Below, piece by piece: positions 35,410-44,403 of a stretch of 64,000 nucleotides of DNA. How positions within the stretch are numbered: the first letter of the stretch is position 1; every line of letters starts with the position of its first letter. The notes under the pieces were generated by a model. That model was not told where the DNA came from. It did not search any database and saw nothing but the letters and a program-made list of their open reading frames with translations. Where the stretch lies: contig NZ_FNYY01000002.1 of NCBI RefSeq assembly GCF_900109145.1, forward strand, positions 470,011 through 534,010. Direction: 5' to 3'. The translations under genes and the position numbers were made by a program. Origin of the DNA: Marinovum algicola. Lineage in GTDB: Bacteria > Pseudomonadota > Alphaproteobacteria > Rhodobacterales > Rhodobacteraceae.

Positions 35410-37425
35410 TCAATCCGGCACCAGCCTGATGGAAAAGCGGGTCACCTCGAGCGGCGTCAAAGCACCGGGAAGCGAAAGATTGCGGGTCGCCGCATCCGGC
35501 AGGGTCGCCTGCAACAGCCAGGCCGCCGCGCCGGGGGTATCTTCGGGAATGGCCCGGGTCGGCGCCGGATCGGCCAGCGCGGTCAGCACGGTGCGCGGCG
35601 CGTTGTCCCTTGCCGGCACGGTCAGCACGATGATCTCTTCCAGCCCGTGGCGCTGTGGCGCCGGGTTCTGGATCAGCAGCCCGGCCTCGACGGTTTCGTC
35701 AAAGCCCACCCGGTTCGACAGGCCGGCCTCGGGCCAGATCGCCGAAATGCGGTTGTCGGCGTCGATATACAGCACGGTCACATCGCGTGCCGTGCGAGAA
35801 GGGTTCTTGATCTCCAGCCAGAGCTGATCGCAATGGCGGACGGTCACCATCTTGCTGACCGGCTGTTCGGCTTGCACCGTGCCGCTGTCACAGCCCGCCC
35901 CGCCGCCGGTCACCGGCACATGGGTCAGGCCATATGTCGGGCCGAAACCGCTCAGCGTCAGCCCGGTACGCCCGGCGGACACCTGCTGCGTGGCAGAGCG
36001 CACCTGAAACACCCGCACCGCCCGCTCCAGCAGATCAAGCAGCCCGTCCGGTGCCATCGCCCGGGGCGCGCTTCCGGGGCCGGCGCCATCGACGATGCCG
36101 TCGCGCCCGGCCAGCGCCAGCGCCCCATCCGTCAGAACAAGGGTGTAATCGGCCGGCCCCTCGGTCCAAACCACGCCATCGGGAGCCCGTGCTGCCCGAA
36201 GGCGCGCGATCTCTTGTTGCAGCGGGCCATAGTCCGCGCCATCGGCGACGATCGGCCCGGCCAGCCGCACCGGCTGCGGCTGGCCCGGCGATTTGAGCCG
36301 GGCGAATCCCCGGGGCGGCAGCGCCCCGGTGGCCTGCATCCTGGCGCTGGTGGCTTCGAGCGCGGTCACGCGCGCCTCGGCCAAGGCCGGCCCGTCGGAA
36401 GAGGCAAAAATTTCGTAAATCGCGCCTTGCCGCACGCCCTGCAAGGCACCGGCCTGCAACCTGTCGCCCGCGGTGCGGATCACCGGCGCCCGCGGCTCTG
36501 TCTGGCCCAGCACCGCCCGCTCGAGCAGCGGGCCCTCGGCGTCGGGCGTCTGGGTGGCCGGGGCATTGGCGTTCATCTCGGCCATCGCCTGTTGCAGGAG
36601 ATCGGCCCAGGTCAGCGCCGCGCCGCTTTCCAGCGCCATGGCCACCGCGCGGGTGAAATCGCCGTACCAATTGGCCGGATCCGCGGGATCGCCCAGCGGA
36701 TATTCGAACGCCCGCTGGTTCTGCTGCGCGGCATAGAGAAAGACGAAATCGCCGACGAGCGGCGGAGCGGCCGGTGCCGCGGTTTCACCCTCGGACAGGT
36801 CGGACGGCATGGCCAGCAGCGATGGCGCGATATAGCGCGCCACCGGCGCGGCGGCGCTGTCGGGCAAGGCGCGAAAGCCGGTCTCGGAGTAGCAGGCATC
36901 GAGCATGGCGACCACGGATGCGCCGGTATCGAGGATCGCTTGCAGCGGCGCGGTCATCTCGTCGTCGACGATCGCATTCTCGACCGTGCCGATGGCGCCG
37001 TTCCAGCCCTTGGCGTCAGCCGGCAGGAAGATCTCGTCAAATCCGCCCTGCTCATCGCCGTTTAGGTCCGGCATCTGGGTGCCGTGGCCGGAGAAATAGA
37101 ACACCGCCTGGGTTTCGCCGTCGGATCGTGCCGCCAGCTCTGCCAATCCGCCCAGGATCGCCGCCCGGGTCGGTTCGCCGGCGTTGGTCACCCCCTCGGG
37201 AAGCCGGGCCGAGGGCGCGGCCAGTACCGTGATCCCGGAGGCCTTGGCTCCCCGTGCCATCAGTGCCCGGGCCATCAGGCCGACATCATTGGCCGGGCCG
37301 CGCAGATCGGCATCGAGGTACCGATACTCGGAAACCCCGACCAGAAGCGCGCGGATCTCGGCGCTTGCCGGGGCGGCGGCGCTGGCGAAGATCAACAACG
37401 AGAGGGCGGCAATGGCGCGTGTCAT
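35410..37425 (-). CDS. Exported caspase-family (C14/orthocaspase) protein with DUF4384
   Basis: 671 residues from ATG 37425, where the signal peptide MTRAIAALSLLIFASAAAPASA begins. The p20-like domain has ALLVGVSEYRYLD, LRGPANDV, His114 in VFYFSGHGTQ and Cys178 in VAMLDACYSETG. The C-terminal 250 residues hold a beta-rich DUF4384 region (WLEIKNPSRTARDVTVLYID) as in other bacterial caspases. Prokaryotic caspases of this type usually cut after Arg/Lys. A second protein of the same architecture is encoded at 41963. It lies 56 bp before the protease zymogen gene, in the leftward run. Confidence 0.93.
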   Translation of the reverse strand: MTRAIAALSLLIFASAAAPASAEIRALLVGVSEYRYLDADLRGPANDVGLMARALMARGAKASGITVLAAPSARLPEGVTNAGEPTRAAILGGLAELAARSDGETQAVFYFSGHGTQMPDLNGDEQGGFDEIFLPADAKGWNGAIGTVENAIVDDEMTAPLQAILDTGASVVAMLDACYSETGFRALPDSAAAPVARYIAPSLLAMPSDLSEGETAAPAAPPLVGDFVFLYAAQQNQRAFEYPLGDPADPANWYGDFTRAVAMALESGAALTWADLLQQAMAEMNANAPATQTPDAEGPLLERAVLGQTEPRAPVIRTAGDRLQAGALQGVRQGAIYEIFASSDGPALAEARVTALEATSARMQATGALPPRGFARLKSPGQPQPVRLAGPIVADGADYGPLQQEIARLRAARAPDGVVWTEGPADYTLVLTDGALALAGRDGIVDGAGPGSAPRAMAPDGLLDLLERAVRVFQVRSATQQVSAGRTGLTLSGFGPTYGLTHVPVTGGGAGCDSGTVQAEQPVSKMVTVRHCDQLWLEIKNPSRTARDVTVLYIDADNRISAIWPEAGLSNRVGFDETVEAGLLIQNPAPQRHGLEEIIVLTVPARDNAPRTVLTALADPAPTRAIPEDTPGAAAWLLQATLPDAATRNLSLPGALTPLEVTRFSIRLVPD

Positions 37426-37488
37426 GGCCCTGATCTTGCCGCTCCACCCCCCGGCTTCAACTTTTGCGCCTCTGGCTGACTGCATTTG

Positions 37489-38949
37489 TCATTCTCTCCG
37501 GATCGGGCTGATACGGCGCGGCGACGTGCCACTGCCGCGCTGCGCCAGCAGCGGGGCGGTCTCGACGTACCCTGCGGCGCGCAGAAATCCCTGCACCTGG
37601 GCATTCTGCCGGGTCGAGAGCCGGCCGGCGGCAATGGCAAGATCGACCTCTTCGGTCGCCAGCCGCAGCCGCGTGGGAATGGCGTCGAGCGTCTCGCGCA
37701 TTGCGTCCGGCAGGCCGCGGAACGAGACCTGGCCGACAAAGAACTTGATGTCGCGGCAATCCCAGCCCGCGAGCGAGCCGCGCAGACGGCGCACCTCGGC
37801 CCGCCCCAGACCACAGCGATAGTCCACCAGGTCACGTTCCCAGTTCGCCACCTGCAACCGCATCGCATCATAACCAGTCCGAGAGGCCGCGCCCATCGAG
37901 GCATTGGCGATCGAGGTCGCCAGTTGCACCCCGCCGGGGCCCCGCAGCCGCTGTGTCCAGGCCAGATCGCGGCGGACCCCGGCATCGGCCACCAACAGCA
38001 GCGCGCGTTTCAGCGTCACCGCCTGCGCCGGCGTCAGCGGCGCATAAGGCATCTCGGCCCGGGCGCGGGCCACGGCCAGGCCGGTGGTGCCGAAATTGTC
38101 GGTGATACCGCCATCGAGCAGCTTGAGGAATTTCACCGCGCCGCCGGCATAGCTTTCCAGCGCCTCGGCATGGGCGATCATCGCCGCTGTCGCCTCCGGG
38201 TTGTGGCGCGCGGCGGTGAGCCAGCCGGGCTCGGCATAACCGCATTTGCCGGCATGCGCCTCGAGCACGATCGGCGAGAACACCAGCGGAAAGGCCGCCG
38301 AGGCGGCAACCGCATCGGAAATCGGAAAGCTGTCGAGATCGGAGCAGAGCGCGTCGAAGGTCTCGGGGCTGAAGAGGAAGGTCACCTTGTTGGCGATGTC
38401 GGTGGCGTTGATCCAGGTGGTGATCTTCGAGCGCCGCGCCAGATCGCCGAAGGTCGCGCCGTGGAACAGCGCCTCGTCGAGATAGCGGCCAAAGGTCTCG
38501 CGCCCGTTTGCGCCGCCGGAGATCCCGCGCGCGATGGCCAGCGGATTGACCGGCGAATTGGCCATATAGCGTTCGGCATCGGTGATCAGATAGGTCTCGC
38601 GGTAGCCTTCGACCGCGCCGGGCCCGTAAAGGCCGAAATGCGCCGCGGTGACCGATCCGCCCGACACCCCTGTGACCAGCCGCACCTCGGACAACATGCC
38701 GAAAGGCGCCGCCTCGGAACGCGACAGGGCGCGCAACTCCTCCAGGACGCCATGGGCAAAGGCCGAAGCCCGCATGCCACCGCCGGAAAAGGCGAGGCCG
38801 ACATACAGCTCGCCGGCGTCGGCCGCATGGGTGGCAGGAAACGGCGTATTGCGCCCCCCGCTCAGCGCAAGGTTCAACGGTTTGTTCAAAGCGGCGCAGC
38901 CGGAAAGCATAATAGCCAGCGCGAGCGCCGCCACCCTCCCCAGGTGCAT
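37489..38949 (-). CDS. Patatin-like phospholipase lipoprotein
   Basis: 486 residues. The lipobox LSGC places lipidated Cys18 at the end of the signal. The patatin domain has the oxyanion GLAFSGGGMRASAFA, nucleophile Ser96 in GVSGGS, and catalytic Asp279 in LLDGGITDN. It likely hydrolyses phospholipid acyl chains at an envelope membrane. The C-terminal 150 residues are a helical extension. It is in the leftward run, 9 bp after the histidine kinase, so its expression is probably tied to the two-component system. Confidence 0.92.
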   Translation of the reverse strand: MHLGRVAALALAIMLSGCAALNKPLNLALSGGRNTPFPATHAADAGELYVGLAFSGGGMRASAFAHGVLEELRALSRSEAAPFGMLSEVRLVTGVSGGSVTAAHFGLYGPGAVEGYRETYLITDAERYMANSPVNPLAIARGISGGANGRETFGRYLDEALFHGATFGDLARRSKITTWINATDIANKVTFLFSPETFDALCSDLDSFPISDAVAASAAFPLVFSPIVLEAHAGKCGYAEPGWLTAARHNPEATAAMIAHAEALESYAGGAVKFLKLLDGGITDNFGTTGLAVARARAEMPYAPLTPAQAVTLKRALLLVADAGVRRDLAWTQRLRGPGGVQLATSIANASMGAASRTGYDAMRLQVANWERDLVDYRCGLGRAEVRRLRGSLAGWDCRDIKFFVGQVSFRGLPDAMRETLDAIPTRLRLATEEVDLAIAAGRLSTRQNAQVQGFLRAAGYVETAPLLAQRGSGTSPRRISPIRRE

Positions 38950-38958
38950 GAATTGTGC

Positions 38959-40335
38959 TCACGAATCGATTAAGTCTGCATCAAGCTTAGGGAAGGCGAT
39001 GGCAATCGCAAAACCTTTCGGCCGCGGCGGCAGGTCGAGCTTGGCGCCATGGCGCGCCGCAATCGCCTGTACCAGCGCGAGGCCGAGCCCATGGCCGGCC
39101 TTGTCGCGGTCGCGTGCGGCGCGGGTGAACCGCTCGAAAAGATCGGCGCGCAGCTCCTCGGGCACGCCGGGGCCGGTGTCGGCCACCTCGAGCACATGGC
39201 GCGCCCCCTGCGGCGTCAGACGCAGGGTGACGGTATCGCCGGGGGCGCAGAACTTGATCGCATTGTCGAGCAGGTTGGACATCAGCTGCGCCAGCAGCGA
39301 GCGGTCGCCAAGGATGTGCAGGCCCGGCGGCGCCTCGATGCGACAGGACAGGCCACGGTCCTCGGCGACCGGTTCGTAGAGGTCAAAGACCTCGCGCGCG
39401 GTCCGGCTCAGGTCGAGCGGCGCGAGACCCGGGCGCTGCCCCTGCTCGGCCAGCGCGCCCGAAATGTCGAGCAGGGCGTCAAAGATGCGGATCGTGCCGC
39501 GCAGCTCGGCACGGATCTCGCCCACCAGCTCTGGCTGGCCTTCAAGCTGGTCGAGTTTCTGCTGAATGCGGTTGAGCGGCGTGCGCAGCTCATGCGCGAT
39601 GGCATCCGACAGCCGGTTGGTGGCGGCGTTGAGGTTCTGGATGCGGTCGAGCATGGCATGCACGTGATCCTCGAGCGCGCCGAATTCATCCGCGCTGCGC
39701 GCGCCCGGCAGCCGCGCCGCCAGATCGCCCGCCGCCACCCGGTCGGCCAGCGCGTTCACCCGGTCGATGCGGCGCAGCACCAGCCGGCTGACGAACCCGC
39801 CGGTCAGCGCCGCCATACCCAGAAGCGCCAGCGCCATCCACAGGATGGTGCCACGCATCTCGGCCAGGGTGTCGGTGGTGACAGTTGTGGCGCGGGCCAC
39901 CAGCAGAGGAAAGCCGCCGGGCAGGACGCGGGCGATGCCGGTGTATTCCGCCCGCCCCGGCGGCAGGGAAAACACCCGCGGCGCGGCCTCGGTGACGCCG
40001 CCGGCCATCGCCGGCAGGTCTTCGGGCCAATCCGGCAGATTACCCGCCAGCGTCCGCCCGTTGCTGTCCTGCAAGAGATAGAGCGCGCGGCCCTGCGGCG
40101 TCTGCGCGGCGCGCTCGGCGATCGCCTGCCGCAGCGCCGGGATGCGACGCTGGTCGTAGAGTTCGGCGAAACTGTCGATGTCGGATTGCAGCAGATCGGC
40201 CTGCTGCCGCTCCAGCGCCTGGGCGGCGGTGCGGTATTGCACCGCCATCGCCATCACCGCCATGAACAGGATCAGCCCGGCGATCGCCAGCGTCAGGCGC
40301 AGGCTGGCCGAGCGCGCCAGCGGCACCCGCCTCAT
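38959..40335 (-). CDS. Sensor histidine kinase
   Basis: 458 residues. The first helix (about 10-35), a periplasmic loop of about 125 residues and the second helix (162-185) are followed by a HAMP domain (RIDRVNALADRVAAGDL). HisKA has His248 in SDAIAHELRTPLN. The HATPase domain has NLLDNAIKF, DTGPGVPEE and GHGLGLALVQAIAA. Its start overlaps the regulator gene by 4 bp (ATGA). The periplasmic sensor loop lacks a recognisable fold. It heads the patatin-caspase-protease operon with its regulator, so it probably senses an envelope condition. Confidence 0.94.
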   Translation of the reverse strand: MRRVPLARSASLRLTLAIAGLILFMAVMAMAVQYRTAAQALERQQADLLQSDIDSFAELYDQRRIPALRQAIAERAAQTPQGRALYLLQDSNGRTLAGNLPDWPEDLPAMAGGVTEAAPRVFSLPPGRAEYTGIARVLPGGFPLLVARATTVTTDTLAEMRGTILWMALALLGMAALTGGFVSRLVLRRIDRVNALADRVAAGDLAARLPGARSADEFGALEDHVHAMLDRIQNLNAATNRLSDAIAHELRTPLNRIQQKLDQLEGQPELVGEIRAELRGTIRIFDALLDISGALAEQGQRPGLAPLDLSRTAREVFDLYEPVAEDRGLSCRIEAPPGLHILGDRSLLAQLMSNLLDNAIKFCAPGDTVTLRLTPQGARHVLEVADTGPGVPEELRADLFERFTRAARDRDKAGHGLGLALVQAIAARHGAKLDLPPRPKGFAIAIAFPKLDADLIDS

Positions 40336-41078
40336 GAAACGCCCCGGCCGGGATCGAAGATATAACCTTCGCCGCGCGCCGTGTGGATCACCGGCCGCCC
40401 CGCCGCCGCCTCGAGCTTGCGGCGCAGCCGGCCGACATGGACATCGACCACATTGGTCTGCGGATCGAAATGCAGCTTCCAGACATGTTCCAGCAATTGC
40501 ATCCGCGTCACGACCTGCCCGGCATTGCGGGCGAAATAGGTGATCAGCTCGAACTCCTTGGGGCTGACCGGCACATGCTCGGTCTTTACGTGCACGGTGC
40601 GCGCCTTCATCCGGATCTCCAGGGCGCCAAAGGCGATCAGGTCGTTGTCGAGCACCGTCATCTCCTGCCGTCTCAACAATGCCCTGAGCCTTGCGCGCAG
40701 CTCTTCGGGGTCGAAAGGCTTGGCGAGGTAATCGTCGGCGCCTTTTTCCAGCCCCTCGATCTTGTTGGCGGCGCGGCCCAGCGCCGAGACCACGAGGATC
40801 AGTGCCGTGGAGCCGCCCGCCCTGATCTTGGCGATGGCATCGACACCGTCGCCGCCGGGCAGCATCCGGTCGAAGACCACCACCGCGAAATCGGCCAGAC
40901 CGGCGGCCGTGACCCCGTCGTCAAAGCTGCGCATCACCACCGGCGCACAGCCGAGATCGCGGACCGCCTCTGACAGCGCGCGGGCGGCGGCGGCATCGTC
41001 TTCGACGATCAGAATACGGCGCAAGGGCGCAGATTTCGCAGGGTCGGCCGCTTCCAAGGTCATCTCCTCTACGGACAT
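40332..41078 (-). CDS. OmpR-family response regulator
   Basis: 248 residues from ATG 41078 (a second ATG is at 41063). The receiver has IVEDDAAAARALSE and phospho-acceptor Asp70 in VVVFDRMLPG, plus LAKPFDPEEL. The winged-helix DNA-binding domain has SPKEFELITYFARN, and NVVDVHVGRLRRKLEA with the final ARGEGYIFDPG. First gene of the leftward run. It probably controls both that run and the divergent PPC-caspase operon through the 235-bp gap. Confidence 0.94.
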   Translation of the reverse strand: MSVEEMTLEAADPAKSAPLRRILIVEDDAAAARALSEAVRDLGCAPVVMRSFDDGVTAAGLADFAVVVFDRMLPGGDGVDAIAKIRAGGSTALILVVSALGRAANKIEGLEKGADDYLAKPFDPEELRARLRALLRRQEMTVLDNDLIAFGALEIRMKARTVHVKTEHVPVSPKEFELITYFARNAGQVVTRMQLLEHVWKLHFDPQTNVVDVHVGRLRRKLEAAAGRPVIHTARGEGYIFDPGRGVS

Positions 41079-41252
41079 CACTGCCTCCAGATCAAAGGGT
41101 ATTTGTCGCAGGGTCAAGCACATCCGCCGGATGACGGCGCGGGGCTGCATCACGGTCTCCTGCAAAACCCGTGGCCGGCCAAGGCTAGGCAACCGCCGCG
41201 CATCGCGCACATGAAAAGCCCCGTTAAGTGCGCCAAAGCCACAACAAATCCT

Positions 41253-41281
41253 TTGAAACACTGCCCCGACCGCTCAATATC
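41253..41281 (+). promoter_or_regulatory. Candidate sigma-70 promoter for the PPC-caspase operon
   Basis: TTGAAA (41253-41258), 17-base spacer, AATATC (41276-41281), 32 bp before the start codon. The -35 box is good and the -10 box is poor. Confidence 0.4.
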
Positions 41282-41313
41282 GGGCCAAAGTGATTGCTTT
41301 GGGAGTGTTTCAG

Positions 41314-41952
41314 ATGATCCGATTGCTCGCCTCCGCCGCTTTGGCGCTGGCGCTTGTCGCAGCCCCCGCGCGGGCCGACCGCACCATTGCCCAGACCGCC
41401 GCGCTATCGGCCGAGCTCTACCTCGCAGGTCTCGAGGCGCGCGATCCGCTGCTGGTGCTGGCGGCCGCGCGGCTGCGCAAATCCGTGGCGCTGTCCGAGG
41501 TCGCGCGGGCGGTGGACAAGGACATGCCCGAGCCCGAAGACATCGCGGCCGAGGCACCGCTGGGCTGGCAGGAGATGCTTGAGACGGCCGAGGCCATGGC
41601 CCCGGAAGACGCGATCATCACGACACTGGCCGAAGACATCCGCGCCGAATCCGCGCGCGGGGTGAAGACCGGTCAGCTCTATTCGATCACCGCGATCCGC
41701 AATGGCGGCACCGACACCTATCCGCCGATGACCTATCGCGGCGGCGAATATGCCGATGTCTATGTCGAAGGCACCGGGCAGGCCGATCTCAACCTCTTTG
41801 TCTATGACGCCCAGGCGCGGCTGGTCTGTTCCGATACGGACATCTCGGCGATTGCCCATTGCGGCTGGACCCCGGTGCAGGACGCGCCGTTCACCGTGGT
41901 CGTGCGCAACAAGGGGCGCGGCAATTCCGGCTATTCCCTGATCACCAACTGA
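41314..41952 (+). CDS. Exported protein with pre-peptidase-like C-terminal beta domain
   Basis: 212 residues from ATG 41314 (GGGAG about 8 bases upstream). The signal peptide MIRLLASAALALALVAAPARA is followed by an alpha-helical segment to residue 110. The last 90 residues have the beta-sandwich pattern of pre-peptidase C-terminal (PPC) domains: YADVYVEGTGQADLNLFVYDAQARLV, with CSDTDISAIAHC and PFTVVVRNKG. It lies 10 bp upstream of the second caspase gene, so it is coexpressed and may be its substrate, chaperone or regulator. The exact function is unknown. Confidence 0.78.
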   Translation: MIRLLASAALALALVAAPARADRTIAQTAALSAELYLAGLEARDPLLVLAAARLRKSVALSEVARAVDKDMPEPEDIAAEAPLGWQEMLETAEAMAPEDAIITTLAEDIRAESARGVKTGQLYSITAIRNGGTDTYPPMTYRGGEYADVYVEGTGQADLNLFVYDAQARLVCSDTDISAIAHCGWTPVQDAPFTVVVRNKGRGNSGYSLITN

Positions 41953-41962
41953 GAGGCCCGCC

Positions 41963-44080
41963 ATGCTCCGCCCCGTCGCCGCCGCCCTCGCCCTGTTCAT
42001 CGGTTTCACCCCCGGCGCGCTGCTCGCACGCGAGGCCCGTGCCTTGCTGATCGGCGCCTCGACCTATCCTTCGCTGGATGAGCGTTTCTGGCTCAAGGGG
42101 CCGGCCAATGACGTCGACCTGGTGGCCAGATATCTGGCCAGCAACCCCGTCCTGCCCTTTGCCCCCGACAACATCGTTGTTCTGGCCGACGGCGTAGATG
42201 GCGGCAGGGCGCCGACGCTGGCGGCGATCCGGGCGGAATTCGCCGCGCTGGCCCAAGAGGTCGCCCCCGAGGATTTTGTCTACCTGCATTTCTCCGGCCA
42301 TGGCTCTCAAACCCCCGCCGCCGATCCGGCGAGCGAGCTGGACGGGCTCGACGAGATATTTCTGCCGGTGGACATCGGCCCCTGGAACGACACCGTGGGC
42401 CAGGTCGAAAACGCGCTGGTCGACGACGAGATCGGCGAGATGATCGATGCCATCCGCGCGCGCGGCGCCGATGTCTGGGTTGTCTTCGACAGCTGTCACT
42501 CCGGCACCGCGACGCGCGCCGCCCCCGGCGCAGGCGAGGTGCGGATGCGGCAGTTGCCGCCGGATGCGCTCTCCATTCCGGCCGGGGCCATGGCAGAGGC
42601 CGCAAGCCGCAGCCGGGCGCTGCCCGACCCGCGCAGCCCGACCGATGCGCCGGTCGAAACGGTCGGCGACGATGGTGAAACCGGGCGTCTGGTGGCCTTT
42701 TTCGCGGCCCAGACCAATGAAACCACGCCGGAAAGGAACATGCCCAAGGGACAGGCGAACCGCCGGATTCAGGGCGTCTTTACCTATACGTTGTTCGAGA
42801 CTTTGGCCGAGCGCCCCGGCATCACCTATCGGCAATTGGCGCAGGAGGTGCTGCGCAAATACGTCAGCGGCAACCTGGCGCGATCAACGCCGCTGTTCGA
42901 AGGCGACCTCGATCTGCCGGTCTTTGGCCAGGGCGCGGGCGACCGCATCCTGCAATGGCCGGCGCGGCCGCAGGGTACGGCGCTGCGCATCGACGCCGGG
43001 CAGCTGCACGGGCTGAACCTGGGCAGCGAATTGCTGCTGCTGGCCTCGCCCGCCGATGCCGATGACGCGACGCTGGCCAGGTTCACCGTCAGCGCCCTCA
43101 CCACCTTTTCGGCGCAGGCAACGGGCGACTACAGTCTCGATGCGCTGCCCCCCGGCGCGGTGCTGCGCAAGATCGGCACCGCGCTCGACCTGTCGCTGAC
43201 CGTCGCCCTGCCGGCGCCCGGAACGGCCCCGGCCGAGGCCCTGGATGCCGCCATTGGGGTGATCGCGCGCGACGGCCTGACCGGCCCACGCATCCGATTT
43301 GTCCCCGCCGGCGATCCCGAAGCCGATCTGCGTCTCGCGGTCTTTGCCGACAGCCCGCGGCCCGATGCGCTCTGGTTCATGTCGGCGGCCGGTATCGTCG
43401 ATATCGACGAGCTGGCGCAGGTGCCCTCGGTGACGACCGGCGACAAGGACGCGACGCAACTAGCCCGGATGGTGGCGGAAAACCTGACCCGGATGTCACG
43501 CGCCCTGAACCTGATGAAGGTAGGCGCGGCAACTGCCGGCGCTTCGGCGCTCCGGGTCGAGGCCGAGATGGTACGCGGCCGCTACGACGCTGCGCGTGAA
43601 CAGGTGCTGCCGGCCTCGCGCGTGGCGTTTTCCGGCGCCTCGGTGCCGCGGCTGGTGCCGGACGACACCCTGGGGCTCAAGCTGGCCAATCCCACCGAGG
43701 CGCCGGTGGATTTCAACATTCTCTACGTCGGTTCCGATTATTCCATCACCTTTATCGACAATGGCCGGATGCAGCCGGGCGACAGGCTTGACGAGGATTA
43801 CATCCTGATCACCGGCGACAGCTTCGGCCGCGAGCGGGTGATCGTTGTCGTTTCGCCGGCGGCCGCGGGATCGGCAGTCGAGGATCTGTCATTCCTCGCG
43901 CAGGACGCGGTGGCACGCAGCCGCGCCGCGCCGGCCGGTCCGCAGGGCCTGGCCGACCTTTTGGCAACGGCGGGGTTCGGCGACACGACCCGCGCCGCCA
44001 TCTCGCTCTCGCGCAAGAAGAAGGCAGCGGAGCCAGTGCCCTTGTTCCTTCAGTTCGAGGTCGAGACGGTACGGCCCTGA
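41963..44080 (+). CDS. Second exported caspase-family protein with DUF4384
   Basis: 705 residues. The signal peptide ends near residue 22. The caspase domain has ALLIGASTYPSLDE, LKGPANDV, His113 in LHFSGHGSQ and Cys178 in VVFDSCHSGTATR, the last close to the canonical orthocaspase DSCHSG. The acidic motif GLDEIFLPVD follows the His, as in its paralogue at 35410. The C-terminal DUF4384-like part contains LGLKLANPTEAPVDFNILYVGS. The basic-residue specificity of the family suggests processing after Arg/Lys. It is the second gene of the rightward operon. Confidence 0.93.
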   Translation: MLRPVAAALALFIGFTPGALLAREARALLIGASTYPSLDERFWLKGPANDVDLVARYLASNPVLPFAPDNIVVLADGVDGGRAPTLAAIRAEFAALAQEVAPEDFVYLHFSGHGSQTPAADPASELDGLDEIFLPVDIGPWNDTVGQVENALVDDEIGEMIDAIRARGADVWVVFDSCHSGTATRAAPGAGEVRMRQLPPDALSIPAGAMAEAASRSRALPDPRSPTDAPVETVGDDGETGRLVAFFAAQTNETTPERNMPKGQANRRIQGVFTYTLFETLAERPGITYRQLAQEVLRKYVSGNLARSTPLFEGDLDLPVFGQGAGDRILQWPARPQGTALRIDAGQLHGLNLGSELLLLASPADADDATLARFTVSALTTFSAQATGDYSLDALPPGAVLRKIGTALDLSLTVALPAPGTAPAEALDAAIGVIARDGLTGPRIRFVPAGDPEADLRLAVFADSPRPDALWFMSAAGIVDIDELAQVPSVTTGDKDATQLARMVAENLTRMSRALNLMKVGAATAGASALRVEAEMVRGRYDAAREQVLPASRVAFSGASVPRLVPDDTLGLKLANPTEAPVDFNILYVGSDYSITFIDNGRMQPGDRLDEDYILITGDSFGRERVIVVVSPAAAGSAVEDLSFLAQDAVARSRAAPAGPQGLADLLATAGFGDTTRAAISLSRKKKAAEPVPLFLQFEVETVRP

Positions 44081-44112
44081 GCCCTGCCCTGCCTTGCAAA
44101 ACGTGCGGAAAA

Positions 44113-44130
44113 GTGTATATTGAAATACAC
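44113..44130. promoter_or_regulatory. Operator palindrome of the toxin-antitoxin operon
   Basis: GTGTAT-N6-ATACAC, a perfect 6-bp inverted repeat 21 bp before the antitoxin start, in AT-rich sequence overlapping the expected promoter. Phd-type antitoxins bind such palindromes to repress their own operon. Confidence 0.7.
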
Positions 44131-44151
44131 ATTCCAATCAGGAACACCGCC

Positions 44152-44403
44152 ATGGTCACCCGTCTTCACACCCGCAACATCTGCACCATGACCGAGCTGC
44201 GCGAGCCGCAAAAGGTCTTTGACCGCGCCGGCGGCGAGCCGGTGGCGATCATGAAGAACTCGAAATGCGTGGGCTATCTGGTGCCGGAAGAGGCCACGCT
44301 CGACGGCGAACCTCGGTTTGCCTCGATGGATGAGGTCAAATCCTACATCGCAAAGTCGCGGCCACGGGTGCAGCCCGTTCTTGATTATCTCAAGGACAAA
44401 TGA
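44152..44403 (+). CDS. Phd/YefM-type antitoxin
   Basis: 83 residues from ATG 44152 with AGGA upstream. The N-terminal Phd fold is RNICTMTELREPQKVFDRAGGEPVAIMKNSKCVGYLVPEEA. The acidic-basic C terminus (IAKSRPRVQPVLDYLKDK) is the expected toxin-binding tail. Its stop overlaps the toxin start (ATGA at 44400-44403), and a palindrome lies upstream. Together with the downstream Fic/Doc protein this is a type II toxin-antitoxin module. Confidence 0.88.
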   Translation: MVTRLHTRNICTMTELREPQKVFDRAGGEPVAIMKNSKCVGYLVPEEATLDGEPRFASMDEVKSYIAKSRPRVQPVLDYLKDK

